In this document: piece by piece, positions 13,801 through 24,601 of the stretch
Numbering within the stretch: the first letter of the stretch is position 1
Layout of the letters: the number at the start of each line of letters is the position of its first letter
Translations under genes and position numbers: made by a program
DNA from: Cyanoderma ruficeps
Taxonomy: Eukaryota; Chordata; Aves; Passeriformes; Timaliidae
Assembly: GCA_008694505.1 (NCBI GenBank)
Contig: VZDJ01000346.1
Span: forward strand, 15,913,719-15,977,718
Length of the DNA: 64,000 bases
Reading direction: 5' to 3'
The notes under the pieces: model-generated
Told to the model about the DNA's origin: nothing
The model's database searches: none
The model's input: only the letters and a program-made list of their open reading frames with translations

Positions 13801-16800
13801 ACATACAAAAACTCTGAACAACCCACTGGAGTAATTTCTGAAACTGTCTCTCCTTCAAACCAAATTAAGCACCTTAAATTCCTCAAAGAGAAGAGGAGAG
13901 CTTGAAAAATCTGCCAGGAAAGTCTGTATTTAGTTTTGGGCTGCTACTTCTCTTGTTCACCCCTCACTCCCTTTACTGATACAAAGACCAACACAAAAGC
14001 CTGTCTTGCACCAGACATTTAACACCAGAACAGAAAGTAATTTGTACAGTTCTTATCTTTTATCTTGAGTCAGGACAGTGGCACAGCACAGTCACTACAT
14101 AAGACATAAAGCTGTGATCTGTTCAAATTACTTTCCATTTCCAAAAGTGCATTGTGTCACTAGCAGCAGCCCTTACTAGATCCAGGGTGCCAGGTAGTCC
14201 CAGCCCATTATACAGGAGGAAACCCAAAGAAACAACCAAGGGCAATGCTGTCAGGTCACTTGGAAACCTTCTGTATCCTCAGCATGGTCCTTCTTTTCAC
14301 TGTAAAATGATAGAACTCACAAGGAATCAAACCATTGACATCTCCTACATCCAGTGCTCACCCTCTCCTCAAATGGGAAAAGCTTTGTGATCTTTGACCA
14401 TGGAAAGAAAATGACTTACAGAACACCTGCAGAGTCAAGCAGACTGAGTATTTCAGCAAGAATTCTTCACTTCATTAATTCCAATGTGCAAAGTAACAAC
14501 TTCACTGGACAGAATTATTGACAAAGTGTTACTTGTGATGTTTGTAAACACCCCAGCAGAGTTCAACCTTATACCTGTTCTCTCTTGATCACTTTCTCTA
14601 AAAGCTATCAGATCCCTCAGAACGTCCACATAAACTCAAATAGAGAAAGTGGAAAATTTCTGCTAACTTAGGCAACGTAGGGACCACTAGAAATACAGAC
14701 GCTTTAAATTCAGCCATACGTGATGGGGGAGGGAGGGGGAGCAGGAGAAAAAAGAAAAAAGGCCACTAGGATCAGAATCTTGGCAGACAATACCTTGATG
14801 CCAAAGTAAAGTACTTTACCCCAAAAACCTATCAATGAATACAACCCAGCTTCTATATGCATCAAGATACTGCATTATTTTGTGTATCTTGTTATTTTGT
14901 CCAGACCAACAATAATCCAACTGCACTGTGTTGCTTAAGATTTAAATACCATCGATTCTTTTATCTGCTAGAAGTCATGCCTACTTTGTTATTAAAAGTG
15001 TGTTTTCAGGGCTACAAGGATAAAAGGTTATTCTTAGACAAAGTTATGAGAAGATAATTTCAGAAACTCTTAAAACAATTTCTGACATCACGAATGCTGC
15101 CTGTCGTGACAATCAGAGGCATTTCTGCCAGTTTCTCAGAGCCTTCATTATTTTATTTTCGAACTTGTCCTGCTACCAAAGTAAAAGAATGGCAATTTCT
15201 TTTTTATTAAAATAACTCATGCAATTACTTAAGGAACATTTAACAAAATCCATTTTTTTCTAGATCTATTTGCCTGAATTTCTGAGTGCCCATATCTTCT
15301 TGAAGAAACGCATTCTTCTAAAAAATTTATATATTTCAAGCACTGCAAGCATATGAGGATTACAGACCAAATTTAGTCCTTGAATCGAATGCTACAGTTT
15401 TACCATGCAGTTTTTTCTTCAGCAAAAGAACATGAAGAGTAAAGTGTTAACCCCACTAAAAGTCAAGGCAAAGCTTCCATGGACTGTAATGAGACTGGGA
15501 TTTCACCCAAGGTGTTAAACTGTGGTTTGGGAAAGAGAATAAAAGTACATCCATTATTGTAACAAGTACTTACCTGCTAGCCAGACTGAGCAACTCATGT
15601 CTATCGGCTACTGCAGATTTCTTTTCCAGTTCCCACAACATCACATTGATCAGGTATGAATTCTTAATTACAATAGGCACTTCTTCAAACATGTTTTCAT
15701 ACGCAATATTTGCTTTTTTCAAGCTGTGAAAAAAGTTATGGAATATTTACTAATATAAACAGTAACTCTCTTGTTCTCTTTGTTGAAGTGTTGCTCCAAC
15801 AAACAATTTTGTAAAAATTCTTGATTTTCACAGTTCCACAATTAAACGAGTCAAGTTTTGTTAAGAAAGCATTTGCACAGCAAAACCTCACGCTTGCAAA
15901 GACTAGGAGAAGCTGCTCTAGGAAAAACTCTTGGAAGACAAGCAGCTGCCTTGCTTATTAATAGATTACCAACGTGAAAAAGCCTCCAGCAAGAGACTGT
16001 ACTGACAGGATTAACTCTGCCCCTTCCAAAATATTTTACTGATTTTCCTGCCATCAGCATTTCTTACACAGAACTGAACAGTCAGTTACCACATGATGCT
16101 AAAATATCTTAAAATACTCTAACTTCTACAACAAAAAACAATTTTCCCAATAGCTGACTAATTAAAATTTTTACTGACCAAAAAATTAGATTCACAAAAT
16201 ATTGTATGTTTTGGAATAATTAAATTGTGTAGTGAATATTAAAACATAAATTTTCAGTGTGTATTTTTTTTACAATATACACATAAAAAACTATTACTAT
16301 TGCTTTATAATAAAGTAAATAAATTAGACAGTAATACCTTTCATAAAATCTGGATATAAAAGCATGATTTAGAAGTTTCTAAGGAAATAGAGCCTTAACT
16401 TCTCTACATTCACACTCGATTTTGGAACAAAATCTTTTGCTTTTTGCCTCCACCCCATTTTTTGACTGATTACAGATTTGTTCATCATTAGTTTCAGACA
16501 CCAAACAATGAAATACACTGAATACAATGAATACATCCTTCCTCGATGAAGTGATTTTAAGAAGTGTTTGTGCTTTTGCTATTGAACACCAAGCAACTGG
16601 AGGCAAAGAATGCTAAGGCCTACATCCGTAATAACTAGTTAATCTTTTGCAATGGAGTAATTATTGTACTTTCCTCCAGAAGGTGGTGTCCACATGGGGG
16701 AGTTAATTTGGAATAAATGCACTGGGACAGCTCTTCCAGAATACCTGTTCTTTTTTAATTCTGGGAGGCAAGAAAGAGCTTAAAGACAGATCAGCTATTT

Positions 16801-18857
16801 CCCTCCCTCTATTTCTTTTTTTTTTCCTGCTTTTAGCTCTGTTCCCATGTGCAGTTATATTCCCCAATGTCCTTCAAGCATGCCCGCTGACTAGCCCCAA
16901 ACCCAGTTCAGGATGCTCCACTTAGGGAAATGCCCAGAGAGCCTTTCACACCTTCAGCTCACTGTGCCACTGCACAGCTATCACTGCCCATACAGGTCTG
17001 TTTTCTCCAACACACACAGTTACAAGAGATTTTAAAATACAGTGTTCCATAATCCTAGGTACCATTCTGCATCCCAATAATTCAGCAAGCCCTATGAGAA
17101 AACATTCTTTGAAGTTACTTACGCTTCTGGAGAGAAGTCTTTTTCTTTGCAAACTTCCATCAGTTTGGGAGTCAGCCTATATGCCTTCAGTGACAAAGAC
17201 CCTTGGGCAGTCTTAATGGGATCTATTATTAAAATGGAAGGAAGCCTATTATTACCAAACCCAGACTGCCTTTTTCCTTTTTAAATATCTGAATGACATA
17301 AACAGGAGGAAAAATTACTAAGTTCTAGTGAAAAAAAAAATTAAACAACAAACAGAAAAGACACAATAGCAGAGGCAGTCCTATTGCACAACCAACAATA
17401 TACAGTGATGCCAATTAGTAAACTTAACTTCAAGAAGTTGGGGGAAACCTTGATCCATTCTACTCATATTATTTCCCCATTTCACATTTCCTTTTTTTGT
17501 ATGAATTATCCACAGAACTTATGTAAGAGTGATCTCATTTAAATAAAGATTCTTCCAGTCATTCTGCACTAAATTAAAATCTCCATTAAACAACATTTTA
17601 CATGAAACAAAAGTAATTCTAGAGTAGCAATAAGCTAATTCGGATCAAGCTGCCATGCTGCTTTGTGCATGACAATGTAACTGGTATATACAAGGATTCA
17701 TTTTGCCTAGACATACTCTGCTGAATTTAGGGGGAAATTTTCTAAACAAACTGTTACATTCCTTGGACAAAGAAGCTTAACACTTGCAGCATGATAACAG
17801 CTGAAGCATGCCAACACGAGAATAAAAGCTGTGTTAACATTCATGTTGTCTGAAACTTAACACAGTAAAACTTTTAGCATTCGGTGATAAAATGAAAACC
17901 AAAATAGACTGAAACAAGTGGAAAATTCATCAAGGTCTGATGATGCAATGTTTCCAGCCAATATAAGTATACTTTAACAACTTGTTCTTTACTGTAATCC
18001 AATTGTTAACATACTGAAACAATTTTGGGGCAGCTCATAAGATTGATCGTATTCATTAGTATTTTTTCTGACAGATACTCAGGACGTTACATTTACTTCT
18101 CAGCTGGAAACTATATGCAAGTCTGCCAGATATGGCAAACTGTGAGTGTTTGGGGAGGGGGAGGCTATAAAGCTGTTAAATTGCCTACGGTTCTGATACA
18201 GCACAGAACATCTGGTCTGGAGAGCTTGAGGAAACACCATTAAATAGGCAGAAAAGAAAAAAATCTTTGTGCTAAGAAACAGTCCAGGTTTTGTATGCTT
18301 CTGTCAGAGGTATTAAAAAAACTTGGCAATTCGTGTGATGATTGGTCAGTCACGTACAGAGCCAGACACGCTAGCAAGCGGGGTTTGTTAGACATCTGGT
18401 CGGGTTCCACCAGCCCCTTCCACGAGGGAGGGGAGATGAAGGAATAAAAATGAAGCAGCTACTCCAGCATTCCAAAACGTACACATCAGGGCTCTGATAG
18501 CAAGAAAAATAAACAGAAAGAAGGAAACCCTGTCTAGACTTAGCTGCTGCTGCGGCTGCCGTAGACACAGGGTTGGTATTTACTCGAAAAGGCCCGCCAG
18601 GCTACTCTTACAGGCAAAAGACAGAATACAAAAATAGTAGTAATAATATTAAAAGGGGAAAAGAGTAATAAAGGAAACCTCATACTAACCGTAAATGAGA
18701 ACTACAGACTCCTCAATTGCATGCTGGTAACTGAACTGGGAGTCCAGGAGGGCACGGGTGACAAAAGAGCCATAGTACGTGGACTGGTACCAGCCAACGT
18801 GAAGATGATCAATGTTTACATGGCGCAGGCTTCGCATCATTTCCATCTGGTATTGAA
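1769..18857 (-). CDS. EIF3H: EIF3H, eIF3 subunit H (exons 3-8 of 8, partial)
   Basis: Eukaryotic translation initiation factor 3 subunit H is a cytoplasmic MPN-domain subunit of the eIF3 complex, which recruits mRNA and Met-tRNAi to the 40S ribosome. Six minus-strand exons (18690-18857, 17123-17222, 15574-15723, 7345-7465, 3912-4044, 1769-1866; 770 nt) splice in frame with GT/AG borders and end in TGA at 1771-1769. The product is 256 residues. The vertebrate protein is 352 residues, so the missing part is residues 1-96 (exons 1-2), beyond the right edge. Order seen: C-terminal half of the MPN domain with [15 protein letters not shown], then helical segments, a short Q4 run, the [10 protein letters not shown] and KPPQPPP linker, and the C-terminus ending QALQDYNN. 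The JAMM zinc-protease signature is degenerate, as known for this family. Identification rests on near-identity to the vertebrate protein from memory; no frameshift or internal stop was seen. Confidence 0.97.
1867..3911 (-). other. EIF3H: EIF3H intron 7
   Basis: 2045-bp intron between exons 7 and 8. AT-rich with a T-run at about 3063-3077. No repeat family or RNA gene was recognised. The GC-richer stretch around 3220-3360 has no coding pattern I could identify. Confidence 0.85.
3912..4044 (-). CDS. EIF3H: EIF3H exon 7
   Basis: 133 nt covering residues about 277-321. The acceptor is GTTTTATTTTCAG; the donor is TTGCAG followed by GTAATG. It encodes [20 protein letters not shown] and [20 protein letters not shown] and LLIA. 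This is a charged, Gln/Arg-rich and then Pro-rich linker. The exon starts on a codon boundary, so exons 6 and 7 join in phase 0. Confidence 0.97.
4644..4711. repeat. (TA)n microsatellite with 33-bp gap
   Basis: Pure TA dinucleotides flank a run of N at 4663-4695, so the repeat length is not resolved. It lies inside EIF3H intron 6. Confidence 0.95.
5946..6036 (-). mobile_element. CR1 LINE 3'-end fragment
   Basis: It contains CAGTTGGAAGGGACCTCTGG followed by AGGTCAC...GTCCAACCC and TGCTCAAGCAGGGTGACC, the reverse complement of the conserved avian CR1 3' region. This is a 5'-truncated copy of about 90 bp in intron 6, same orientation as the gene. It has few changes from the CR1 consensus as I remember it. 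Confidence 0.85.
6488..7218 (+). mobile_element. Solo LTR of an ERVL-type avian endogenous retrovirus
   Basis: About 730 bp starting TGGGTTTGTGTGGCAAGATT and ending CAGCCCACCACA, the recurrent ends of a bird ERVL-class LTR. Internal hallmarks are GGTAGCAGGGGGGATACAGG near the 5' end, AATAAATTAAA at about 7031 (poly(A) signal region) and GGTGAGTGATCTCTCC near the 3' end. No gag/pol-like sequence adjoins, so it is a solo LTR. No clear 5-bp target duplication was found, so the exact ends are approximate. It lies antisense to EIF3H, 126 bp from the exon 6 donor. The exact Repbase name is not claimed. Confidence 0.8.
7345..7465 (-). CDS. EIF3H: EIF3H exon 6
   Basis: 121 nt covering residues about 236-276. 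The acceptor is CTCGTATTTCAG; the donor is CATCAG followed by GTTGGT, which departs from consensus at +4 and +5 and may be weak. It encodes [20 protein letters not shown] and [20 protein letters not shown], an amphipathic, coiled-coil-like stretch ending in a four-glutamine run made of CAG codons. An ERVL-type solo LTR ends about 126 bp downstream of this donor in the transcript direction. Confidence 0.97.
8030..8165. other. CpG-containing patch of unknown origin
   Basis: At least six CpGs in about 130 bp (GTCGTG, AAGCGG, GGCGCGTC, GCGATCGAC) stand out in AT-rich intron sequence. I recognise no repeat family or coding domain. It could be a young or GC-rich repeat remnant, or a regulatory element. 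Confidence 0.35.
12268..12446 (+). mobile_element. MIR/CORE-like SINE relic
   Basis: The order of blocks follows the MIR consensus: GAGTTCCAGTCT, then GATGTGTGCCTTTGAGCAA (tgtgaccttgggcaag), TTTACTCTCTGTCAGGTTCC and CCCATCTGCAAATTAGAGAT (tctgtaaaatggggat). A diverged tail continues past TTAATAATCCGTTAAGCAC and ends near AATAAGCAGTGCAATGTA. Old and heavily mutated, so subfamily and edges are uncertain. Confidence 0.65.
13195..13420. repeat. A/C-rich low-complexity tract (CAAAA-like)
   Basis: About 220 bp made almost wholly of A-runs broken by C or CC (for example CAAAACCCCCAAACAAAAAA). On the EIF3H transcript strand this reads as G-punctuated T-runs. It yields hydrophobic phantom ORFs (F/V/G/L-rich) in two minus-strand frames, which should not be called genes. 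Confidence 0.85.
14200..14262 (-). mobile_element. Possible MIR-like SINE fragment
   Basis: CCCATTATACAGGAGGAAAC followed by CCAAAGAAACAACCAAGGGC and CAGGTCACTTGG resembles the reverse complement of the MIR core (ccattttacagatgaggaaac...cccaaggtcac). Short and diverged; could be chance. Confidence 0.4.
15574..15723 (-). CDS. EIF3H: EIF3H exon 5
   Basis: 150 nt covering residues about 186-236. The acceptor is CTTTTTTCACAG; the donor is AGCAG followed by GTAAGTA, close to consensus. It encodes [20 protein letters not shown] followed by [20 protein letters not shown] and RHELLSLAS, the segment linking the MPN fold to the C-terminal helices that join the eIF3 helical bundle (known for the family). 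It shows a few conservative differences from my memory of the human protein (for example VML for VLM before WELEKK). Confidence 0.97.
15724..17122 (-). other. EIF3H: EIF3H intron 4
   Basis: 1399-bp intron with ordinary AT-rich sequence. I see no repeat family, RNA gene or conserved motif in it. Confidence 0.85.
17123..17222 (-). CDS. EIF3H: EIF3H exon 4
   Basis: 100 nt covering residues about 153-186. The acceptor is ...AATAATAG before ATCCC; the donor is GC followed by GTAAGT, a strong 5' splice site. It encodes [20 protein letters not shown] and continues [14 protein letters not shown], the last strands of the MPN fold. Both borders split codons (Asp at the 5' side, Ala at the 3' side), matching the neighbouring exons. 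Confidence 0.97.
17223..18689 (-). other. EIF3H: EIF3H intron 3
   Basis: 1467-bp intron. Mostly AT-rich, with a moderately GC/CpG-richer stretch at about 18340-18600 that includes a GCTGCTGCTGCGGCTGCC run at 18543-18560. The short frame over that run begins at GTG, not ATG, and is not considered coding. Confidence 0.85.
18690..18857 (-). CDS. EIF3H: EIF3H exon 3 (MPN core)
   Basis: 168 nt covering residues about 97-153, from the split Val codon to the split Asp codon. The acceptor reads ...AATCCAG before TTCAATACC; the donor is G followed by GTTAGT, a slightly weak but usable 5' splice site. It encodes [20 protein letters not shown] and then [17 protein letters not shown], the MPN segment corresponding to the JAMM HxHPx7Sx2D motif. 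The two histidines are kept, but Pro, Ser and Asp are replaced (V, Y and F in a gap-free reading). This is the most 5' exon visible; the next exon upstream is more than 45 kb away. Confidence 0.97.
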
Positions 18858-21800
18858 CTGGATTAAATAAAAAAGTATGTTCAAAAAGTAAACTTACACA
18901 ATCAGTACTATTTAAAGAGAAAGCTTGATATTAGATGAGCAAATTGTATTTTATTTTCATTTTTGCAACTGCCTAGGAATTTGTTTAATCACTGGACTCT
19001 CTTCGCTAAAATCCAGTTTCCTCAGAGAATGAGAGTAAGACCAGCCTGAGTAAGCAGACTTTGTTCAGTTGCAGTTAATTGCTAAAATGATCAACAAATT
19101 GTTACATCTCATTCACAGCATGCATTACCTTCCTCATTCATAAAAAAAAAAAATCTGATACTGGGTTTCATTAAGCAGTAACATCTTACAGTAACAAAGA
19201 CTTATTGTGATTTAAGTGGCAATACTGTCTGAAATTAGGTAACTTTCAGAATGAAAAGAATTATTTAATGAACATATGAAATACATTATAAACTGTGTCT
19301 TTTTTACATCACAAAACTACATTTTCAGTGTCAGAGCTTAATGAACCAGCTATAGCTGTTAGATAATTTTGACTGCATTTTATTTCAAATTTTCAACACT
19401 GTTTCTTCTTTTTAGGTGTATATAAATGCAAAGAATGCACACATGTACATATTATTGTTTATAATACACATATCTAAATAGTGCGAGTCACTTTAAACAG
19501 TAGGGAACACATTTTTTTACATCAACAGCTGCAATGTTTCATTGTACCAACACAAAAATTCTATTTCTATTAAATGCTTCATTCAAACAGATCACCTTCA
19601 TGGAACAGAATTCTATTCAGGAATATTTAACATAATTCCAGCAAACAGAACAACACACTTTATCACTTATCAGACCTTTTAAACAGTTAAGACACCGTGC
19701 CTGCTGGTTAAATTTAAGGAAAGAGAAATCAGTGTGATTATCAGATGAACCAACATTTGGAGCCAACTCATAGGAAATCAAATGCAACAACACTACACAA
19801 TCCTTAAGCTCTCTCTGCAGCTGCAAAAGTTACAAAGATAACACACATACACCCTACACGCTCATTTTTGTTAATTTTTTTTCAAGGCTTCTCCTTGCAC
19901 AGATGCAAATATGATATTCATTATAAAAGAAAGAAACACAGATTAATTAGCTGCAGAATGTGCTACATTTTCAGACCTCACTCCATATCCTTTCAAAAGG
20001 GGAAAAAAATCCACACATATTATTTAAATATATGAGGAATCATTCCTCAAGACTGGACAAATATTTTTCCAACTTATCACTCACCCTTGCAGCAGAGACT
20101 ACATTCTGCAGTCTTCTGGCCCTTCTCATTAAATTACCATATCTGACTGACTATTTTTTAAGTAACCTACATACGCTTACAGAAACCCTTTACAGACTTC
20201 AATCAGTATATGCTGGTGAATGCATTCTATACCATAGTACCTTAACAGAAATTGCTTGAAATTTGTGTTTCATCCAGGGCACCATGATAATAAAGCATCC
20301 TGAAACTAATACAGCAAAACCACCCAGGCTTTGTTCTGAAATGCCCTAACACAACCAGTAAAGGAGAGGCCTCCTCAATATACCTGTCTCTAAACAAAGG
20401 CAAATCTTGAGATGCCTCTGCACTCTTCAGGGCAGCCTGCACAATTGATCAAACAGCTATTTCCAAGTCAGAATGAAAACCTTCCCCCTTGCCAGACCTA
20501 AGCAAGCTCCTTGTACCACTTCCAGAAACAGAGACCAGGCTGAAGCTCCTTACCCACAGCCGAGTACTTTTGCAGCCCAGTGGTTGGCTCAAAAGCAAAG
20601 ATCTAGTTTGTCAAAGAGTCTCAGTCCTTAAACATTAAAAGTTTCTATGGATTTTTTGGAGGTGAAGATGGTAAGTTTCTAAATTTTATAATTAAAACAA
20701 GAACACAGACCTCCTCCAAAAAAACCCTAAAAGGCTCCTACTGTAACCATGATTTTGAATTGAAAAAGTATATGATCTAGTTATTAAATGTGGCTAGAAT
20801 AAACTCTTTTGGTTAAAATAACCTTTTCAAAGGTACATCTCTGTGGAAGGCAAGAATGACTTGTTTCTCACATGACTTGCTACAACATGCTAAAAAATGA
20901 AATTATAGCTAGATCCTTTGTAGCCAAATTAAGTCATTAAGAGGAAAAACTAGAAAGGATTTTCAAAAGCAGCTGAAACAGAGAAAGGATTTTGTGATAA
21001 TTAAATGAAATTAAACAAAATGTCAACTTTTAGATAGCTGAGCTAGACTGCTCCTTGCAGTGGCAATTCTCTTGCAATGGTGGACACTCTCAAAGTAGAG
21101 GTGGTCATGTAATGATGAGGAAATAATACTTAGATATAGATTCCTATGAAATCATGTGGCTGATACATCCAGATAAATTCCCCCTTGAGAAGTGTAATAT
21201 TCAAGAGCAGGAAAACATCCAGATCTTTTTACAAACTTGAATAAAGGCATATCATGCTCTCAAAAGTGCTCTTCTGAGAGCTAACTGGTAACCAAGTTCC
21301 CGGACAAGTTCTTTTCTTAAACACAGTACACCCAGCAACATGTAAGAGACATAACACAATGTAAGAGACACTGTCCAGAAGAAAAAGGACTCACTGAAAA
21401 CCATCCAGATTTCATGTCAGCAATCCCTCCTCTCATGACTGTTAGCAGTTAGATGATAATGAAGGCAATAGTGGAAAAAATGTCAAAGAACCAATAAAGC
21501 ATCAATAGCTAACATCTTTGCCTTGGGAAAACAACTGCAGAAATTAAAACATGATGCAGTCCTCACCAGGGAGAAATGGAAACTCTTTTAACCAAACATA
21601 TATATTTTATAACATGTATTAGTAGCTAGATAGCTCCAACAAGCTGCCAACTCGCACAAATGGATAACAGCCGCCAAGTTGCTTTTGTTGATACCGTTAC
21701 CACTGTTTCTTTACATTGTTTGCCCAATCTACAGAACATCATCTTTTTACCTAGAAGCTTAGCACAGACTGGATAAGAGCTCCCTCTCTCCTTCTATTTA

Positions 21801-24507
21801 TTACTCAGTCTGCTAGCATTTGGGGCAGTTGTGCACTTTTTCTAACAAATTCACTGTTTCATGTCACAGGCCCTCCCAAGCCACCCTGTGAAGCTGATAC
21901 TGGAAGAGTCACTTAGCCTAAGAGTGCCCAGAACTGAGGTGAGCAAAGAAAAGGGCAAGGGAACAGCCAGGCCAGGATGCTGCCTCCTTCTCCCTCACAT
22001 TTAGACAGTGTAGCTACATTTTAATAGAAACTAGTTGCTCAGGGATATCCTTATGATGAGGAAGCCAGCAGCCATGCTTGCACTGAGAATGTGCAACCTC
22101 TGTCTCCTGAGCCATTGCCCCTCTCCTGAGCACCTTTCTGAGGTAGATTTTTTTTAACAAAAGATTCTCTCTTTTACTAGTATTATTTAAAAAAACACCC
22201 CCTCCTTCCTCTAAAATGTGATTTTTTTTTTTGATAGTTTGCAAATAAATGTGGGGAGCGGGGGGGGGGGAATTAAGGAAGCTAGAAAGCATTACTGTAA
22301 TTCATCTAATGCAAACAAAGTGCAAAACTATACAATATGGGTGTTTTGTTTAAAAATTTCTGACTTGTGTGAATTTGTTTTACCAAAATGCCTTGACTGA
22401 AAAATCTTGACAGTAAACTCCATTACAGTAGTTTGTTTTAACAACTACTGTAAAAGTATTTTAAAAATACTAGAACAACATAAAGGCATTTTCCTTTTCT
22501 AGAAAGTAATGCCAACATTATAAACTTTATCTGGGCTTTAACATTTAGGAGATATATACCCTACCCTACCAAGAAAAAAAACAACAAAAAAAGAAAAAAA
22601 CCCAACAAAAACACAAACAAACCAACAAAATATATCAGATACAAGACCAAGAACTGAACCCTGATGTAATGGCCCATCCAACACTGGGACAATTCAGCCA
22701 TGTTTTCTATACCTTAAAATATCTGCTCAATAATTTCACTATTTGAAAACCTAATTTCGGAATAGGCCAAATCAACTGAAGCACTGAAAAAAGGTCCATC
22801 ATTATTCTAAAATGCAAACAAATCTAAAACCCTGGAGTTCAAAAACAACTAGCAAATGATGCAAGTTTACTTATTACTGAATTGTTTCTTTACCAAGAAA
22901 AAATCATTAGAATTCACCTCTCACGGGACCACATGTTGCTGAAATTCACCATCAGAGGAGATGCATTTCAGCCTGGCCACATTCAGACTATCAATAAATA
23001 CTGTGACATGTCAAACCTTGATCAACGGTGGCCTGGAGGCAATGTATTTGATGACACCTCACTTGCTCAAAGCCTTAATTCTGAAAGATAATTTAAGCTG
23101 ATATACCTTAAGAAATTTGATTTTAAGAGCAGCAATCCACATTCCTCCTAAAAAGCCATGCCCCATCCAAGTGGAAGAACTTTGCACCAGTGTTAGGTGC
23201 CATAGACTGGTTTTATGCTGCTCTTCACCCAGATTGTTGCAATGGACTCTGTGCAAAAGAGGTAACAACCAACTCGAAGCTACAAACCACTGACATCTGT
23301 GTAGCCTTTGGTCTGCCCTTCACAACTAACTGCCTCAACCTGTGTTTCCCAAATTTGTCCTTAACTGTGCTCAGGGAGCAGAAGCTGCATGTGCTTTCAG
23401 GAGGGCAGGCCACTGGTGCAAGAACAAAGTGGACTTTTACTGCTCCCTCACCTTCTACGGCCTCCTCACAAAGACTCTCTCAAGGAGAATGAATCTGAGG
23501 ATGAATATTGTTTCCTTGAAGGATGATGAGCACCAAGCGGACAGATGAACTAAAACTACCTAAAATTTACTCAAGACTAGGCATACTTGTCCAAGGGACA
23601 CAAAAGTCCATCAGAAGAGACAGCATCCACTTTCTGCGCTAACACTTCTCTGAATTTAACTGGTAACATGAACACGGCAAATTTTGGTTCATCTGGCCAA
23701 AATATACTGAAAAACAGTCAAAATGTTCCTTTTATAGCATTGCTATTAATGTGGGTAGTATTTTCAATGCAATAATTTATGTTTTGAAGTGCTACCATGT
23801 GGTAGCATGCGTACTGAACAAGTGCTATACACTTCACAGCACAAAAAATTTGGGTTTTTCTATACATATTAACTTTGCCAAACCACATGTATGCTTCAGA
23901 CAGTATCTTCAATGACTAAACCAAGTTAGCAGATGCTAGTTCAAGGAATCAGCATATGCATTTGAAAAGAAGGAAAACTGATTTAATTTAATTTAGCACA
24001 GAGAATTATGGAGACAACCGATTAATTTGTTTCCCTCCACACACACAATCTCCATTAACTGTCTAAAAAACTATGAATCACAATTACTGCATCTATTGAT
24101 AACAATTCCAATTGTGAAGATACAAATAAAAGAAATACCACAACCAACTTGTTATGGTTAAAAAATACAACTAAAAAGAATGAGCAAAGATAAACAAGAA
24201 TTCAGAATTAATTCCAGCAAAGGCAATGTTTCATTTGAAAAAGCCTTCAGATACAGTTGAAATATATTTCTCTGTCTAAAGTGTGCGCCACATATGCATA
24301 CAAATATTTACAGATTTTTTATCTATATCCAACCACCTCACACATACACACTTCTCCCAAGACAAATGCACAAGCTCAGTAACTCAACAATTCTCCTATT
24401 CATGGAGAAAAAAAAAATTAAAAGTAAATATTGCCTTCCTCAATAATATTAATTTCCTCCTCTGAAATATCAAGTCAGCGTTACAAAACAGTGCTCTATT
24501 TTATGCA
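18858..24507 (-). other. EIF3H: EIF3H intron 2, segment nearest exon 3
   Basis: Non-coding. It contains a run of 11 G at 22260-22270 and an A/C-rich tract at about 22570-22635. The 23.1-23.5 kb stretch is slightly GC-richer with overlapping 60-100-codon frames on both strands, none recognised. No tRNA or CR1 was seen here. Confidence 0.8.
22570..22635. repeat. A/C-rich low-complexity tract
   Basis: Runs of A separated by single or double C or G, similar in style to the tract at 13.2 kb but shorter. No function inferred. Confidence 0.8.
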
Positions 24508-24592
24508 CTTATGCTATACTGGGCTGAAAGCACCTGACCTCCTCTATACTTGGAAGTTAAGCAGACCAGGGTCTGTAGGTAGCTGGATGGGG
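24508..24592 (+). pseudogene. 5S rRNA-derived pseudogene, truncated
   Basis: About 85 bp align without gaps over most of their length to vertebrate 5S rRNA. CTATACTGGGCTGAAAGCAC corresponds to CCATACCACCCTGAACGCGC, then CTTGGAAGTTAAGCAG (24549-24564) corresponds to CTCGGAAGCTAAGCAG, and GTAGCTGGATGGG ends near box C. The box A-like part (AGTTAAGCAG, 24555-24564) and the TGGATGGG of box C (24584-24591) survive, with roughly 70% identity by eye. The first bases and the last third of 5S are missing, and an A-run of nine follows directly, suggesting retroposition. It may instead belong to a 5S-derived SINE family. Not expected to make functional 5S. Confidence 0.75.
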
Positions 24593-24601
24593 AAAAAAAA
24601 A

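Larger units (their letters stand above)
7466..15573 (-). other. EIF3H: EIF3H intron 5
   Basis: 8108-bp intron, the largest of those fully contained here. It includes a CpG-bearing patch (about 8030-8165), a GC-rich patch (about 11660-11800), a MIR-like SINE (about 12.27-12.45 kb), an A/C-rich low-complexity tract (13.2-13.4 kb) and a possible second SINE relic (14.2 kb). Open frames in it, including one of 136 codons at 11005-11415, look fortuitous. Confidence 0.85.

Noticed and set aside
18371..18568. Frame beginning with an alanine run over GCTGCTGCTGCGGCTGCC
   Set aside because: The start is GTG on the minus strand, not ATG, and it sits in intron 3 with no splice support.
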